DNA of 5,143 nt from Pelethousia sp002409725 (lineage in GTDB: Bacteria; Bacillota; Clostridia; Christensenellales; CAG-138), in assembly GCA_937915455.1 (NCBI GenBank), contig CALDNN010000094.1, positions 1-5,143 on the forward strand, in the 5' to 3' direction. Position numbers and translations under genes: made by a program. Positions 1 through 5,143 of this stretch are shown piece by piece. The notes under the pieces were generated by a model that saw only the letters and a list, made by a program, of their open reading frames with translations, was not told where the DNA came from and did not search any database. The stretch's first letter is position 1, and each line of letters begins with the position of its first letter.

Positions 1-1
1 C

Positions 2-1102
2 GTGCTGGCCCTGCGCTTGTTCCTTTATATCCTGGCCTATGTGGCGGATATGCAAGTCAACGGCTATGGCGGCGGTATCCTGAATGGGCTCTCCCGCCTC
101 TGGCTGCGCACGGATTCGCCCAGCTACCTCGGCATTGCCGAGCATTGGTATGTTACCGAGGGCGACCCACGCTTCCACATCGTTTTCTTTCCGCTTTATC
201 CCATTTTCATCAAGATATTTTCCCTGCTTACAGGCGGGAACCTCTTTGCTTCCGCCATGCTGGTGAGCAACCTCTGCGCCATGGGCTGCGGCATCCTGCT
301 CTATGAGCTGGCCGCGCTCGATCTCGCCCGGCGGGAGGCGCTTTTTGTCACGGCTTTAGGCATGCTGCTGCCCGGGGCTATGTTCCTGGGCGCTCCGATG
401 ACGGAGAGCCTCTTTTTGCTGCTCTCCCTGGCCTGCGCCTATTGCGCTCGGCGGCAGAACTATCTTTTGGCCGGCATCTTTGGGGCGCTGGCCGCCTTCA
501 CCCGCTCCGTGGGCATTCTGCTGGCCGCTTTGATGGCGGCCGAAATGCTCACCGCCCTCCTTGGTGACGGCAAATGGGGGGCCAAGCGCATCTGGAGCTA
601 TATGGGCTGCCTGTGCCTGGTGCTATTGGGTACGGCCGGTTATCTCGCGGTAAACTATTTCGTCACCGGGAACGCCTTCACCTTCCTCACCTACCAACGC
701 GAACATTGGGATCAGGGCCTGGGCCTTTTTTGGAACACCGCCGCCTATCATACGGAATACCTGCTCAATGCCCTGGCGAGCGGCGATCTGCACATGGCCC
801 TGGGCCTCTTTTTGCCTAATCTCCTTTGCGCCTTTGGCGCTCTCGGCATTATGCTGCCCGCTGCCCGCAAACTGCGGCCCGCGTACACCTTTTATTTCCT
901 GCTCTATTTTGCCGTATCCATCGGTTGCTCCTGGCTTTTGAGCGCCCCGCGCTACCTGGCCGTCTGTTTCCCCCTTGCCCTGGGCCTTGCCGCTCTGCTG
1001 CAAAAGGCCCCCCGCTGGCTGTGGTGGGCCGTGGCCGCGCTGCTCTTTCTTAGCCTTTGCACCTATACGATCCTGTATATCCTCGGCTATCCGGTGTATT
1101 GA
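2..1102 (+). CDS. Polytopic membrane glycosyltransferase, PIG-V / GT-C mannosyltransferase-like (5' end cut by window)
   Basis: Integral membrane protein of at least 366 residues with many hydrophobic helices (for example about 111-131, 134-149, 155-185, 198-220, 265-287, 296-313, 317-333 and 338-362). Visible family signatures are an acidic first-loop motif, TDSPSYLGIAEHWY (37-50, with Asp38), then IVFFPLYP (60-67), PMTESLFLLLSLACAY (132-147), AAFTRS (164-169) and SAPRYLAVCFPL (314-325). This order matches bacterial relatives of the PIG-V (GPI mannosyltransferase 2) family. Such GT-C enzymes use a polyprenyl-phosphate sugar donor and transfer sugar on the outer face of the membrane. Substrate and sugar cannot be read from the sequence. 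The frame is open to the window edge and the GTG at base 2 falls inside what looks like the first helix, so the true start is probably upstream. No terminator separates it from the next gene 54 bases downstream, so the two may be co-transcribed. Family call is fairly sure, substrate unknown. Confidence 0.75.
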   Translation: MLALRLFLYILAYVADMQVNGYGGGILNGLSRLWLRTDSPSYLGIAEHWYVTEGDPRFHIVFFPLYPIFIKIFSLLTGGNLFASAMLVSNLCAMGCGILLYELAALDLARREALFVTALGMLLPGAMFLGAPMTESLFLLLSLACAYCARRQNYLLAGIFGALAAFTRSVGILLAALMAAEMLTALLGDGKWGAKRIWSYMGCLCLVLLGTAGYLAVNYFVTGNAFTFLTYQREHWDQGLGLFWNTAAYHTEYLLNALASGDLHMALGLFLPNLLCAFGALGIMLPAARKLRPAYTFYFLLYFAVSIGCSWLLSAPRYLAVCFPLALGLAALLQKAPRWLWWAVAALLFLSLCTYTILYILGYPVY

Positions 1103-1156
1103 CCGGGAAAAGCGCCGCGAGGCAGGCCACAAGCTTATGATTATGCGAGGTGCTAA

Positions 1157-1468
1157 ATGAAGGACTTTATTCTTGCGGCTTTGCCATGGATTGTGCTTGG
1201 CGTTACCGTTGTGCTCGTTATTGCCTTTGTGGCAAAGCGGCTTCGAAAAGATCGTCCCCCAGTTGAATCGCGGGGCGAAAATAGCGAAGAAGAAAAAGAA
1301 GAAGAAGAAGAAAATTATATGGCCTATGGCATGTGTTACGGCATGTGCTTTGGCACGGCGATCGGTTCGGCGCTTATGAGCACCCTGGGGACGAACGCCC
1401 TGACTTACGGCATTTGCCTGGGGATGCTCGCAGGCCTGGTGATCGGCTTGAATATTAAGAAGCAGTAA
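1157..1468 (+). CDS. Small membrane protein with poly-Glu linker and duplicated glycine-zipper hairpin
   Basis: 103-residue protein of unknown function. Residues 4-26 are a hydrophobic helix followed by a basic patch (KRLRK, 27-31), which predicts a signal anchor with the following segment in the cytoplasm. Residues 37-53 are a highly charged linker rich in Glu, encoded by a purine-rich GAA/GAG run. Residues 55-98 contain two hydrophobic segments, each with glycine every fourth residue (Gly58, 62, 66, 70 and Gly85, 89, 93, 97), the pattern of glycine-zipper helices that pack tightly in membranes. The two segments look like copies of each other: YGMCYGMCFGTAIG (57-70) and YGICLGMLAGLVIG (84-97) share 8 of 14 residues. 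The ATG at 1157 has a ribosome binding site, GAGGTG (1147-1152), four bases upstream. An in-frame ATG at 1319 (Met55) would give only the zipper module. It lies 54 bases after the upstream gene and ends just before a strong hairpin. The gene looks real (start, RBS, composition), but I do not recognise a function. Confidence 0.75.
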   Translation: MKDFILAALPWIVLGVTVVLVIAFVAKRLRKDRPPVESRGENSEEEKEEEEENYMAYGMCYGMCFGTAIGSALMSTLGTNALTYGICLGMLAGLVIGLNIKKQ

Positions 1469-1475
1469 CCATATA

Positions 1476-1516
1476 AACAGGGGCCGCGCGCTTTGCTTAG
1501 CGCTGCGGCCCCTGTT
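1476..1516. terminator. Strong hairpin between convergent genes, likely bidirectional terminator
   Basis: A 12-bp perfect inverted repeat (AACAGGGGCCGC at 1476-1487, GCGGCCCCTGTT at 1505-1516) is extended inward by GCGC/GCGC (1488-1491 and 1500-1503), with one bulged T (1504) and an 8-base loop. It lies between the stop of the small membrane gene (1468) and the stop of the minus-strand spoIID-like gene (1526). Read on the minus strand, the stem runs into TTTATAT, a fair U-tract for intrinsic termination of the spoIID-like transcript. On the plus strand only GTT precedes GCATGC, so plus-strand termination would rest on the stem alone. Confidence 0.8.
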
Positions 1517-1525
1517 GCATGCCCG

Positions 1526-2566
1526 CTATTGCAGCTCTTCCATCTGCGCCAGTTCGATGCCTGTATAATAATGCTTGAGGATGGCCTCGTAGTCCTCGCC
1601 CTCCAGGGCCATGGCCCGCGCGCCATATTGGCTCATGCCCACGCCGTGGCCATAGCCGTGGGTTGTAATTACGACCTCTTTGGCACTGAAATCAAAGGCG
1701 AAATTGGCGCTTTTGAGGTCTAGCAGCTTGCGCAGTTCCTTGCCTGTGGTTTGCGCGCCCCCCAGGCGCAGGGTTTCTACCTGGCCGCTTTCAAAGCGGG
1801 AAAGCACCTTCACCTGGCTTTCCAGCTTGCTCTCTTTTAGCTTGGCCTTAGGCCATTTTTTGTTTACGGCCTTGACGAAGGCCCTGCGGCCAAGGCGCGC
1901 CTCGTCCGTATAATGGACCGCGTCCTGTTCGCCCGGGCTCTCCACCCCCACCAGATAGGGCAAGGCGGCCGCAAAAACATTCTGCGCATCCTCCGTGCGG
2001 TCCCCGGCCGTGCTGTGGTAAAGGGCCTCGATGGGCTCCCCCTCGTATATGGCGATCACGCCGTGGGTGGCGGCCACGGCCTCCTTAAGCTTATCCGCGT
2101 TGCGCTTGGCTTCGCTGCCCCAACGCTCTGCCAGGGCCTCTGGGCTTTTATAGCTTTGGCAGCAGGCGCTATCCGTGCAAACATCCGCCCCGCCCCGGCC
2201 GCAGGGCTTGCCGCCCAAAGCGGCCATCCGCCGCACGGTATAGGTACGGGCCGCCACGGCCTGGGCCTTCAGCGCCTCCAGCGGAAAAGAGGCGGGCATT
2301 TCGCCCCCTACCACGCCGTAAAGATATGCATCCATCGCCATGGAGACCACTCGGCCCTCGGCATGCAGATAGACCAGCAGGCTTTCGTCATCCTGCCTTT
2401 TTTCCCGCTGGCATGCCAGGCGGCAGCCCCGCAGGGTGGCCACCAGTAGACAGAGCGCCAGGCAGGCGGCCAATAGCAGCGCCAGGGCCCGCTTTATTTC
2501 CCATCGATACCACATATAGCAGGCTATGCCGCCAATCCTTAGCAAATGCATTGCGGCGGCGGTCAT
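1526..2566 (-). CDS. spoIID: SpoIID-family peptidoglycan lytic transglycosylase (stage II sporulation protein D)
   Basis: 346 residues from the longest start, close to the length of B. subtilis SpoIID. Family marks: the catalytic-loop motif GGEMPASFPLEALKAQAVAA (87-106, with Glu89 as the expected catalytic acid), DVCTDSACCQSY (128-139), YHSTAGDRTEDAQNVF (183-198), PYLVGVESPGE (203-213) and GYGHGVGMSQYGARAMA (304-320). A transmembrane anchor spans about 26-45. In known sporulators SpoIID works with SpoIIP and SpoIIM in the mother-cell membrane, cleaving glycan strands during engulfment. A vegetative SpoIID/LytB-domain paralogue is possible, since no other sporulation gene is in view. The usual zinc-site histidines seem replaced by cysteines (Cys122, 130, 135, 136). 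The start is uncertain: ATGs at 2566 (Met1) and 2515 (Met18) both lack a clear Shine-Dalgarno, and Met18 gives a more typical short, basic N-terminus before the anchor helix. It is convergent with the small membrane gene and divergent from the next one. Confidence 0.88.
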   Translation of the reverse strand: MTAAAMHLLRIGGIACYMWYRWEIKRALALLLAACLALCLLVATLRGCRLACQREKRQDDESLLVYLHAEGRVVSMAMDAYLYGVVGGEMPASFPLEALKAQAVAARTYTVRRMAALGGKPCGRGGADVCTDSACCQSYKSPEALAERWGSEAKRNADKLKEAVAATHGVIAIYEGEPIEALYHSTAGDRTEDAQNVFAAALPYLVGVESPGEQDAVHYTDEARLGRRAFVKAVNKKWPKAKLKESKLESQVKVLSRFESGQVETLRLGGAQTTGKELRKLLDLKSANFAFDFSAKEVVITTHGYGHGVGMSQYGARAMALEGEDYEAILKHYYTGIELAQMEELQ

Positions 2567-2579
2567 TTTAGCGTATACT
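2551..2579 (+). promoter_or_regulatory. Candidate sigma-A-type promoter for the 2640 gene
   Basis: TATACT (2574-2579) matches the -10 consensus at 5 of 6 positions and sits exactly 17 bases after TTGCGG (2551-2556), a weak -35 that keeps only the TTG. Transcription would begin near 2586 and leave a leader of roughly 54 bases before the ATG at 2640. The -35 overlaps the first codons of the longest spoIID-like frame on the other strand. This is a motif match only. Confidence 0.4.
2569..2579 (-). promoter_or_regulatory. Weak sigma-E-like -10 for the spoIID-like gene
   Basis: Read on the minus strand, TATACGCT (within 2572-2579) resembles the sigma-E -10 element CATACA-N-T known to drive spoIID in Bacillus, matching 6 of 7 fixed positions. 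I see no convincing -35 at the proper distance. If it were real, the transcript would begin close to or within the ATG at 2566, which would favour Met18 (2515) as the translation start. The same GTATAC palindrome serves the opposing candidate promoter. Confidence 0.2.
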
Positions 2580-2639
2580 TAATGTAGATAAGTAGCGGTT
2601 TATGCAATCGAACGAGATTTTTACTTAGGAGGATGCGGC

Positions 2640-3374
2640 ATGCCGCCGGATTCCGAGGCCCTACGGGCCATACTCAAGCAATACATAGTCCCTGCCTATG
2701 ACCGAGCGCTGCGCAACACGGGCAGCGAGGAGCGCGCTCGTGAAGCCACCCACCGCGCCATGGAGCTGCTCAAACGCTCCTATGAGGCGGGCGTGGAGCC
2801 CAGTAAGGCTTTGGTGCTGCGCATCACGGATGACTGCTGCGACGAGAACGCCTTCTATAACCGCCAGATCACAGCCCCCGCGCAGGCGGAAACACCCGCG
2901 CCGCGGGCCGCCCCGGCCCCTTCCGTTGCCAAGGCGCAGGTATCCACCCCGCAGGCTCCTCAGCCCGCACCTGTCCAAGCTGCACCTGTCCAAGCCGTAT
3001 CCGTCCAAGCCGTATCCGTCCAAGCCGTATCCGTCCAAGCCGCACCTATCCAGGCCGCGGCTATCCAGGCCGGACCCGCCCAAAGCATGCCCGCTCTTGC
3101 GGCCCGCCCCAAGGCCGAGGTGCCAGATGCGGAGGAGGAGGCCATCTCCAGCCTGCTGGCACAGGAGAAGCATAAAAAGACCGCTCTACGGCCGCAGGAT
3201 CGAGTATCTCCCGGCTCCGCGCTGCTCGTAATGGGCCTTTCGCTGATCGTGGTGGTGCTGGTGGTGATATTGGTCGTGATGCTGGCTTCCGGCGGGTCCT
3301 CGCCTGCCGCCGCTGCGGGCGAAGGTTCGGGGTTTTCCGCCTGGTTCAACGCGCATATTTTCCCCTTGTTTTAG
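2640..3374 (+). CDS. Single-pass membrane protein with sigma-region-2-like N-terminus and VQA pentapeptide repeat
   Basis: 244 residues, not a family I can name. Four parts are visible. Residues 1-76 look helical and follow the pattern of sigma-70 region 2 of ECF-type factors: an aromatic Y-x4-AYDRALRNTGSEE stretch (15-31), then AREATHRAMELLKRSY (33-48), then ALVLRITDDCCDEN (57-70), comparable to the usual LLRIARN-C-D-x-N. The DNA-facing part appears degraded and no region 4 follows. Residues 79-156 are an Ala/Pro/Gln-rich linker with eight pentapeptide repeats at 110-149. Residues 157-190 are charged (DAEEEA, EKHKK). Residues 192-216 form one transmembrane helix, followed by a short Ala/Gly/Ser tail ending FNAHIFPLF. 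The N-terminal domain has no signal sequence, so it is probably cytoplasmic and tethered by the C-terminal helix. The start is well supported by AGGAGG (2627-2632) seven bases before the ATG. A role as a regulator or scaffold is only inferred. Confidence 0.8.
   Translation: MPPDSEALRAILKQYIVPAYDRALRNTGSEERAREATHRAMELLKRSYEAGVEPSKALVLRITDDCCDENAFYNRQITAPAQAETPAPRAAPAPSVAKAQVSTPQAPQPAPVQAAPVQAVSVQAVSVQAVSVQAAPIQAAAIQAGPAQSMPALAARPKAEVPDAEEEAISSLLAQEKHKKTALRPQDRVSPGSALLVMGLSLIVVVLVVILVVMLASGGSSPAAAAGEGSGFSAWFNAHIFPLF
2967..3086 (+). repeat. 15-bp tandem repeat, 8 units, coding for (A/V)(P/S)VQA
   Basis: Eight consecutive 15-base units lie in frame. The first two are GCACCTGTCCAAGCT and GCACCTGTCCAAGCC. 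Three identical copies of GTATCCGTCCAAGCC follow (2997-3041), then three diverged units (3042-3086). They encode APVQA, APVQA, VSVQA x3, APIQA, AAIQA and GPAQS. The identical centre with degraded ends suggests recent expansion by slippage or unequal recombination. Because the unit is a multiple of three, copy-number change would lengthen or shorten the linker without breaking the frame. Confidence 0.95.
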
Positions 3375-3411
3375 TAGATATGGTGCGCCACACATCCTTT
3401 TCCTCTGACCG

Positions 3412-3431
3412 CGCTATAATATAAGATAGCG
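3412..3431 (+). promoter_or_regulatory. Perfect -10 box (TATAAT) inside a small dyad upstream of the NfeD-floA operon
   Basis: TATAAT (3415-3420) lies 55 bases before the NfeD start codon. No good -35 is visible at 16-18 bases upstream (the 17-bp position reads ACATCC). The box overlaps a 6-bp inverted repeat, CGCTAT (3412-3417) and ATAGCG (3426-3431), with an 8-base AT-rich spacer. A dyad over a -10 with a poor -35 would suit an activator- or repressor-controlled promoter, but this is inference. A sigma-W type promoter, as known upstream of the Bacillus yqeZ-floA operon, was not found. Confidence 0.35.
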
Positions 3432-3458
3432 GCGCGGCGCTTGAATCCCCGTCTTTTG

Positions 3459-3466
3459 AAAGGAGG
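3459..3466 (+). promoter_or_regulatory. Ribosome binding site that sets the NfeD start
   Basis: AAAGGAGG ends nine bases before the ATG at 3476 and fifteen before the in-frame ATG at 3482. This favours 3476 as the start. Confidence 0.75.
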
Positions 3467-3475
3467 CGCTTTGGT

Positions 3476-3973
3476 ATGGTTATGGAATACCTGCTAGGCT
3501 GGCAATTGCCGGCTATCGTTTGCCTGATCGTGGGTATCCTGCTCATGACTTACGAAATGTTTACGCCCGGCATGGGCGTACCCGGCGCGCTGGGCGCGCT
3601 TTCCCTGCTGGCAGCGGTGGTGCTGCGGGCGGATTCTCTGCAAACAGCCCTCATTACCCTGCTGCTAATCCTTGTACCCCTGATCATCGCCGCCGTCATC
3701 GTTTTCCGCTCCATGAGCCGGGGCGCGCTCTCCCGCTCGCCCATCGTGCTCAAAGAGCGTATCGAGGCCGAATCCACCTCCCTGGGGGATGTGGAGATGC
3801 AAGAGCTAGTGGGCCGGGAGGGTGTGACTCTTTCCTCCCTGCGTCCCAGCGGCAGGGCCGATTTCGACGGCCTAAGGCTGGATGTGAGCAGCAGCGGCGA
3901 ATTCATCCCAAAGGGTGCACGGGTACGCATCGAGCGGGTCGAGGGCCTGCGGGTGCTGGTGCGCGCTCTGTAG
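3476..3973 (+). CDS. NfeD-like membrane protein with C-terminal OB-fold domain
   Basis: 165 residues, the short NfeD form without the ClpP-like serine protease domain. Hydrophobic segments lie at about 10-27, 35-50 and 57-77. The first is followed by the conserved loop YEMFTPGMGVPGALG (26-40), which matches the family pattern E-x3-PG-x-G-x-x-G. Residues 110-165 fit the NfeD OB-fold: LVGREGVTLSSLRPSGRAD (111-129), DGLRLDVSSSGEFIPKGARV (131-150), then VEGLRVLVR (155-163). NfeD proteins pair with flotillin/stomatin partners and are thought to assist their assembly or function at the membrane, with the soluble domain as an interaction module. The downstream neighbour is floA, 41 bases away, the same order as Bacillus yqeZ-yqfA. 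Family and pairing are secure; the molecular role is less well defined even in model species. Confidence 0.92.
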   Translation: MVMEYLLGWQLPAIVCLIVGILLMTYEMFTPGMGVPGALGALSLLAAVVLRADSLQTALITLLLILVPLIIAAVIVFRSMSRGALSRSPIVLKERIEAESTSLGDVEMQELVGREGVTLSSLRPSGRADFDGLRLDVSSSGEFIPKGARVRIERVEGLRVLVRAL

Positions 3974-3989
3974 GCGCAAACTCGAAAAT

Positions 3990-3995
3990 TATAAT
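3990..3995 (+). promoter_or_regulatory. Possible internal -10 box before floA
   Basis: A perfect TATAAT lies in the 41-base NfeD-floA gap, 19 bases before the ATG. The -35 position at 16-18 bases spacing (around TCTGTA) is poor, and there is no TGN extension. An internal promoter would make a very short leader that still includes the ribosome binding site at 4001-4007. It may be only AT-rich spacer. Confidence 0.2.
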
Positions 3996-4014
3996 ACATT
4001 AAGGAGGCTCACCC

Positions 4015-4995
4015 ATGGAATACTTATTTTCCATTTTCCTCGTCGTGGTCATCATCGTAGCCCTTGCCATCTTCTTCAGTTTTGTGCCCATCGGCCTGTG
4101 GATCTCCTCCACGGCCTCGGGCGTGCGGGTTGGCCTTTTCCAGCTGGTGGCCATGCGCATCCGCAAGGTGGTGCCCAGCCGCATCGTCAACCCCATGATC
4201 AAGTCCACCAAGGCTGGTCTGGCTATCAACCTTAACAAGCTTGAGGCCCATTACCTAGCCGGCGGCAATGTGGATCGGGTGGTAAACGCCCTCGTCGCAG
4301 CCCAGCGCGCAGGTATCCCGCTGGATTTTGAGCGGGCCTGCGCCATTGACCTGGCCGGCCGAGATGTGCTCAACGCTGTGCAGATGAGCGTTAACCCCAA
4401 GGTGATTGAAACGCCTGTCATTGCAGCCATAGCCAAGGACGGCATTGAGCTAAGGGCCAAGGCCCGGGTCACCGTGCGCGCCAATATCGACCGCTTGGTG
4501 GGTGGCGCCGGCGAGGAGACCATCATCGCCCGCATCGGTGAGGGTATCGTCACCACCGTGGGTTCCTCCACGAGCCATAAGGACGTGCTCGAGAACCCCG
4601 ACCTCATCTCTCAAACCGTGCTCAACAAGGGCCTGGACGCGGGCACGGCCTTTGAGATTCTCTCCATCGACATTGCGGATGTGGACGTAGGCCGCAACGT
4701 GGGCGCGCAATTGCAGATCGACCAGGCCGAGGCGGATAAGCGCATCGCCCAGGCCAAGGCCGAGGAACGCCGCGCCATGGCCGTGGCCCAGGAGCAGGAG
4801 AACAAGGCCGAGGTGCAGGGCATGCGTGCGCGTGTCATTGAGGCCGAGGCCGAGGTGCCCCAGGCCATCGCTGCCGCCTTCCGCGAGGGTAAGCTGGGCG
4901 TGATGGATTATTACAACATGCAGAACGTGCTTTCCGATACCCGCATGCGCGAATCCATCGCCGGGGATGCATTGGCGGAGCGTAAGGAGCAATAG
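4015..4995 (+). CDS. floA: Flotillin-like protein FloA
   Basis: 326 residues, close to the 331 of B. subtilis FloA (YqfA). A hydrophobic N-terminus (about 4-30) anchors it in the membrane. A flotillin/PHB-type domain follows, with VVPSRIVNPMIKSTKAGL (52-69), LEAHYLAGGNVDRVVNALVA (76-95), the conserved stretch around 139-187 (KDGIELRAKARVTVR, then IIARIGEGIVTTVGSS) and LSIDIADVDVGRNVGAQLQ (216-234). Residues 235-282 are an Ala/Glu/Lys-rich coiled coil typical of flotillins. The C-terminus carries VPQAIAAAFREGKLGVMDYY (281-300), the FloA signature end. FloA proteins oligomerise into membrane foci that organise signalling and secretion proteins and influence membrane fluidity. The start is supported by AAGGAGG (4001-4007), seven bases upstream. 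It lies between the NfeD gene and a further small membrane protein in a likely operon. Nothing is truncated or missing. Confidence 0.96.
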   Translation: MEYLFSIFLVVVIIVALAIFFSFVPIGLWISSTASGVRVGLFQLVAMRIRKVVPSRIVNPMIKSTKAGLAINLNKLEAHYLAGGNVDRVVNALVAAQRAGIPLDFERACAIDLAGRDVLNAVQMSVNPKVIETPVIAAIAKDGIELRAKARVTVRANIDRLVGGAGEETIIARIGEGIVTTVGSSTSHKDVLENPDLISQTVLNKGLDAGTAFEILSIDIADVDVGRNVGAQLQIDQAEADKRIAQAKAEERRAMAVAQEQENKAEVQGMRARVIEAEAEVPQAIAAAFREGKLGVMDYYNMQNVLSDTRMRESIAGDALAERKEQ

Positions 4996-5025
4996 CAGCC
5001 CGGCACAGGGAAGAAAGGAGCCTAT

Positions 5026-5143
5026 ATGGAAGCTCTATTATTCATCCTGTTCATCGTTCTGGCGATCGCAGGCAATAAGGCGAAGGCCGAAGCCAAAAAG
5101 CGCCGCCAACAGGCGCGCCGGGCGGCCCCTCCCGCCTATGCAC
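5026..5143 (+). CDS. Small single-pass membrane protein, 3' end beyond window
   Basis: The start of a gene is visible for 39 codons: ATG at 5026 with AAAGGAG (5014-5020) five bases upstream. It begins MEALLFILFIVLAIAG, a short transmembrane segment, then turns strongly basic (NKAKAEAKKRRQQARRA, 17-33), and continues into Ala/Pro-rich sequence at the edge. This predicts an N-terminal anchor with a cytoplasmic tail. It sits 30 bases after floA, in the position of yqfB in the Bacillus yqeZ-floA-yqfB operon. The visible part is too short to say whether it is related, and no function can be assigned. Confidence 0.7.
   Translation, partial: MEALLFILFIVLAIAGNKAKAEAKKRRQQARRAAPPAYA

Noticed and set aside
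1286..1313. Programmed frameshift in the GAA/AAAAAG run
   Set aside because: The frame continues cleanly into a sensible membrane segment, and the alternative frame soon stops without a recognisable product.
1913..2449. 178-residue open frame on the plus strand
   Set aside because: It lies wholly opposite the clearly recognised SpoIID frame, and its protein is low-complexity His/Gly/Ala sequence typical of a GC-rich shadow.
2967..3086. CRISPR-like array
   Set aside because: Units are 15 bases, directly adjacent with no spacers, and they encode an in-frame peptide repeat.
2661..3173. Long open frame on the minus strand opposite the repeat protein, with a GLDGYGLD-type repeat
   Set aside because: The repeat is only the antisense reading of the 15-bp coding repeat. 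The plus frame has a strong ribosome binding site, sensible domain order and a transmembrane helix.
3375..3400. Terminator after the 2640 gene
   Set aside because: Only a 3-4 bp palindrome (TGGTGCGCCA) is present with no stable stem, so read-through into the NfeD-floA operon remains possible.
4450..4992. 180-residue open frame on the minus strand opposite floA
   Set aside because: It is antisense to well-conserved FloA motifs and has a His/Leu/Gly-rich shadow composition.
4996..5025. Terminator after floA
   Set aside because: No inverted repeat or U-tract is present. The gap instead holds the ribosome binding site of the next gene, which supports an operon.

Overview
The window looks like chromosome from a GC-rich, probably spore-forming member of the Firmicutes, most likely a Clostridia-type gut or anaerobe lineage. 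The evidence is a SpoIID-type sporulation hydrolase, an NfeD-FloA pair of the Bacillus/Clostridium kind, and strong AGGAGG-type ribosome binding sites before most genes. No gene indicates a phage, plasmid or transposon. Composition looks even by eye, and the only gaps between genes are short (about 30 to 100 bases).

Layout: (1) At 2-1102 is the 3' part of a polytopic membrane glycosyltransferase resembling the PIG-V / GT-C mannosyltransferase family. (2) At 1157-1468 is a small membrane protein with a signal-anchor helix, a poly-glutamate linker and a duplicated glycine-zipper hairpin. (3) At 1476-1516 a strong hairpin separates it from the convergent gene. (4) At 1526-2566 on the minus strand is a SpoIID-family lytic transglycosylase whose putative zinc site appears to be built from cysteines. 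(5) A short divergent promoter region follows. (6) At 2640-3374 is an unrecognised single-pass membrane protein. Its N-terminus resembles a degraded sigma-70 region 2, its middle is a 15-bp tandem repeat encoding (A/V)(P/S)VQA pentapeptides, and it ends in one transmembrane helix. (7) At 3476-3973 is an NfeD-like protein, followed at 4015-4995 by flotillin-like FloA and at 5026 onward by the start of a third small membrane protein. These three are closely spaced, each with a good ribosome binding site, and form a likely operon.

The NfeD-FloA unit is a well-known membrane-microdomain module, and the SpoIID protein acts on peptidoglycan during engulfment. Nearly every protein here is membrane-anchored or membrane-embedded. 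No complete new multi-gene system is evident. The parts least explained by known families are the sigma-like/repeat/TM protein (2640-3374) and the duplicated glycine-zipper protein (1157-1468).
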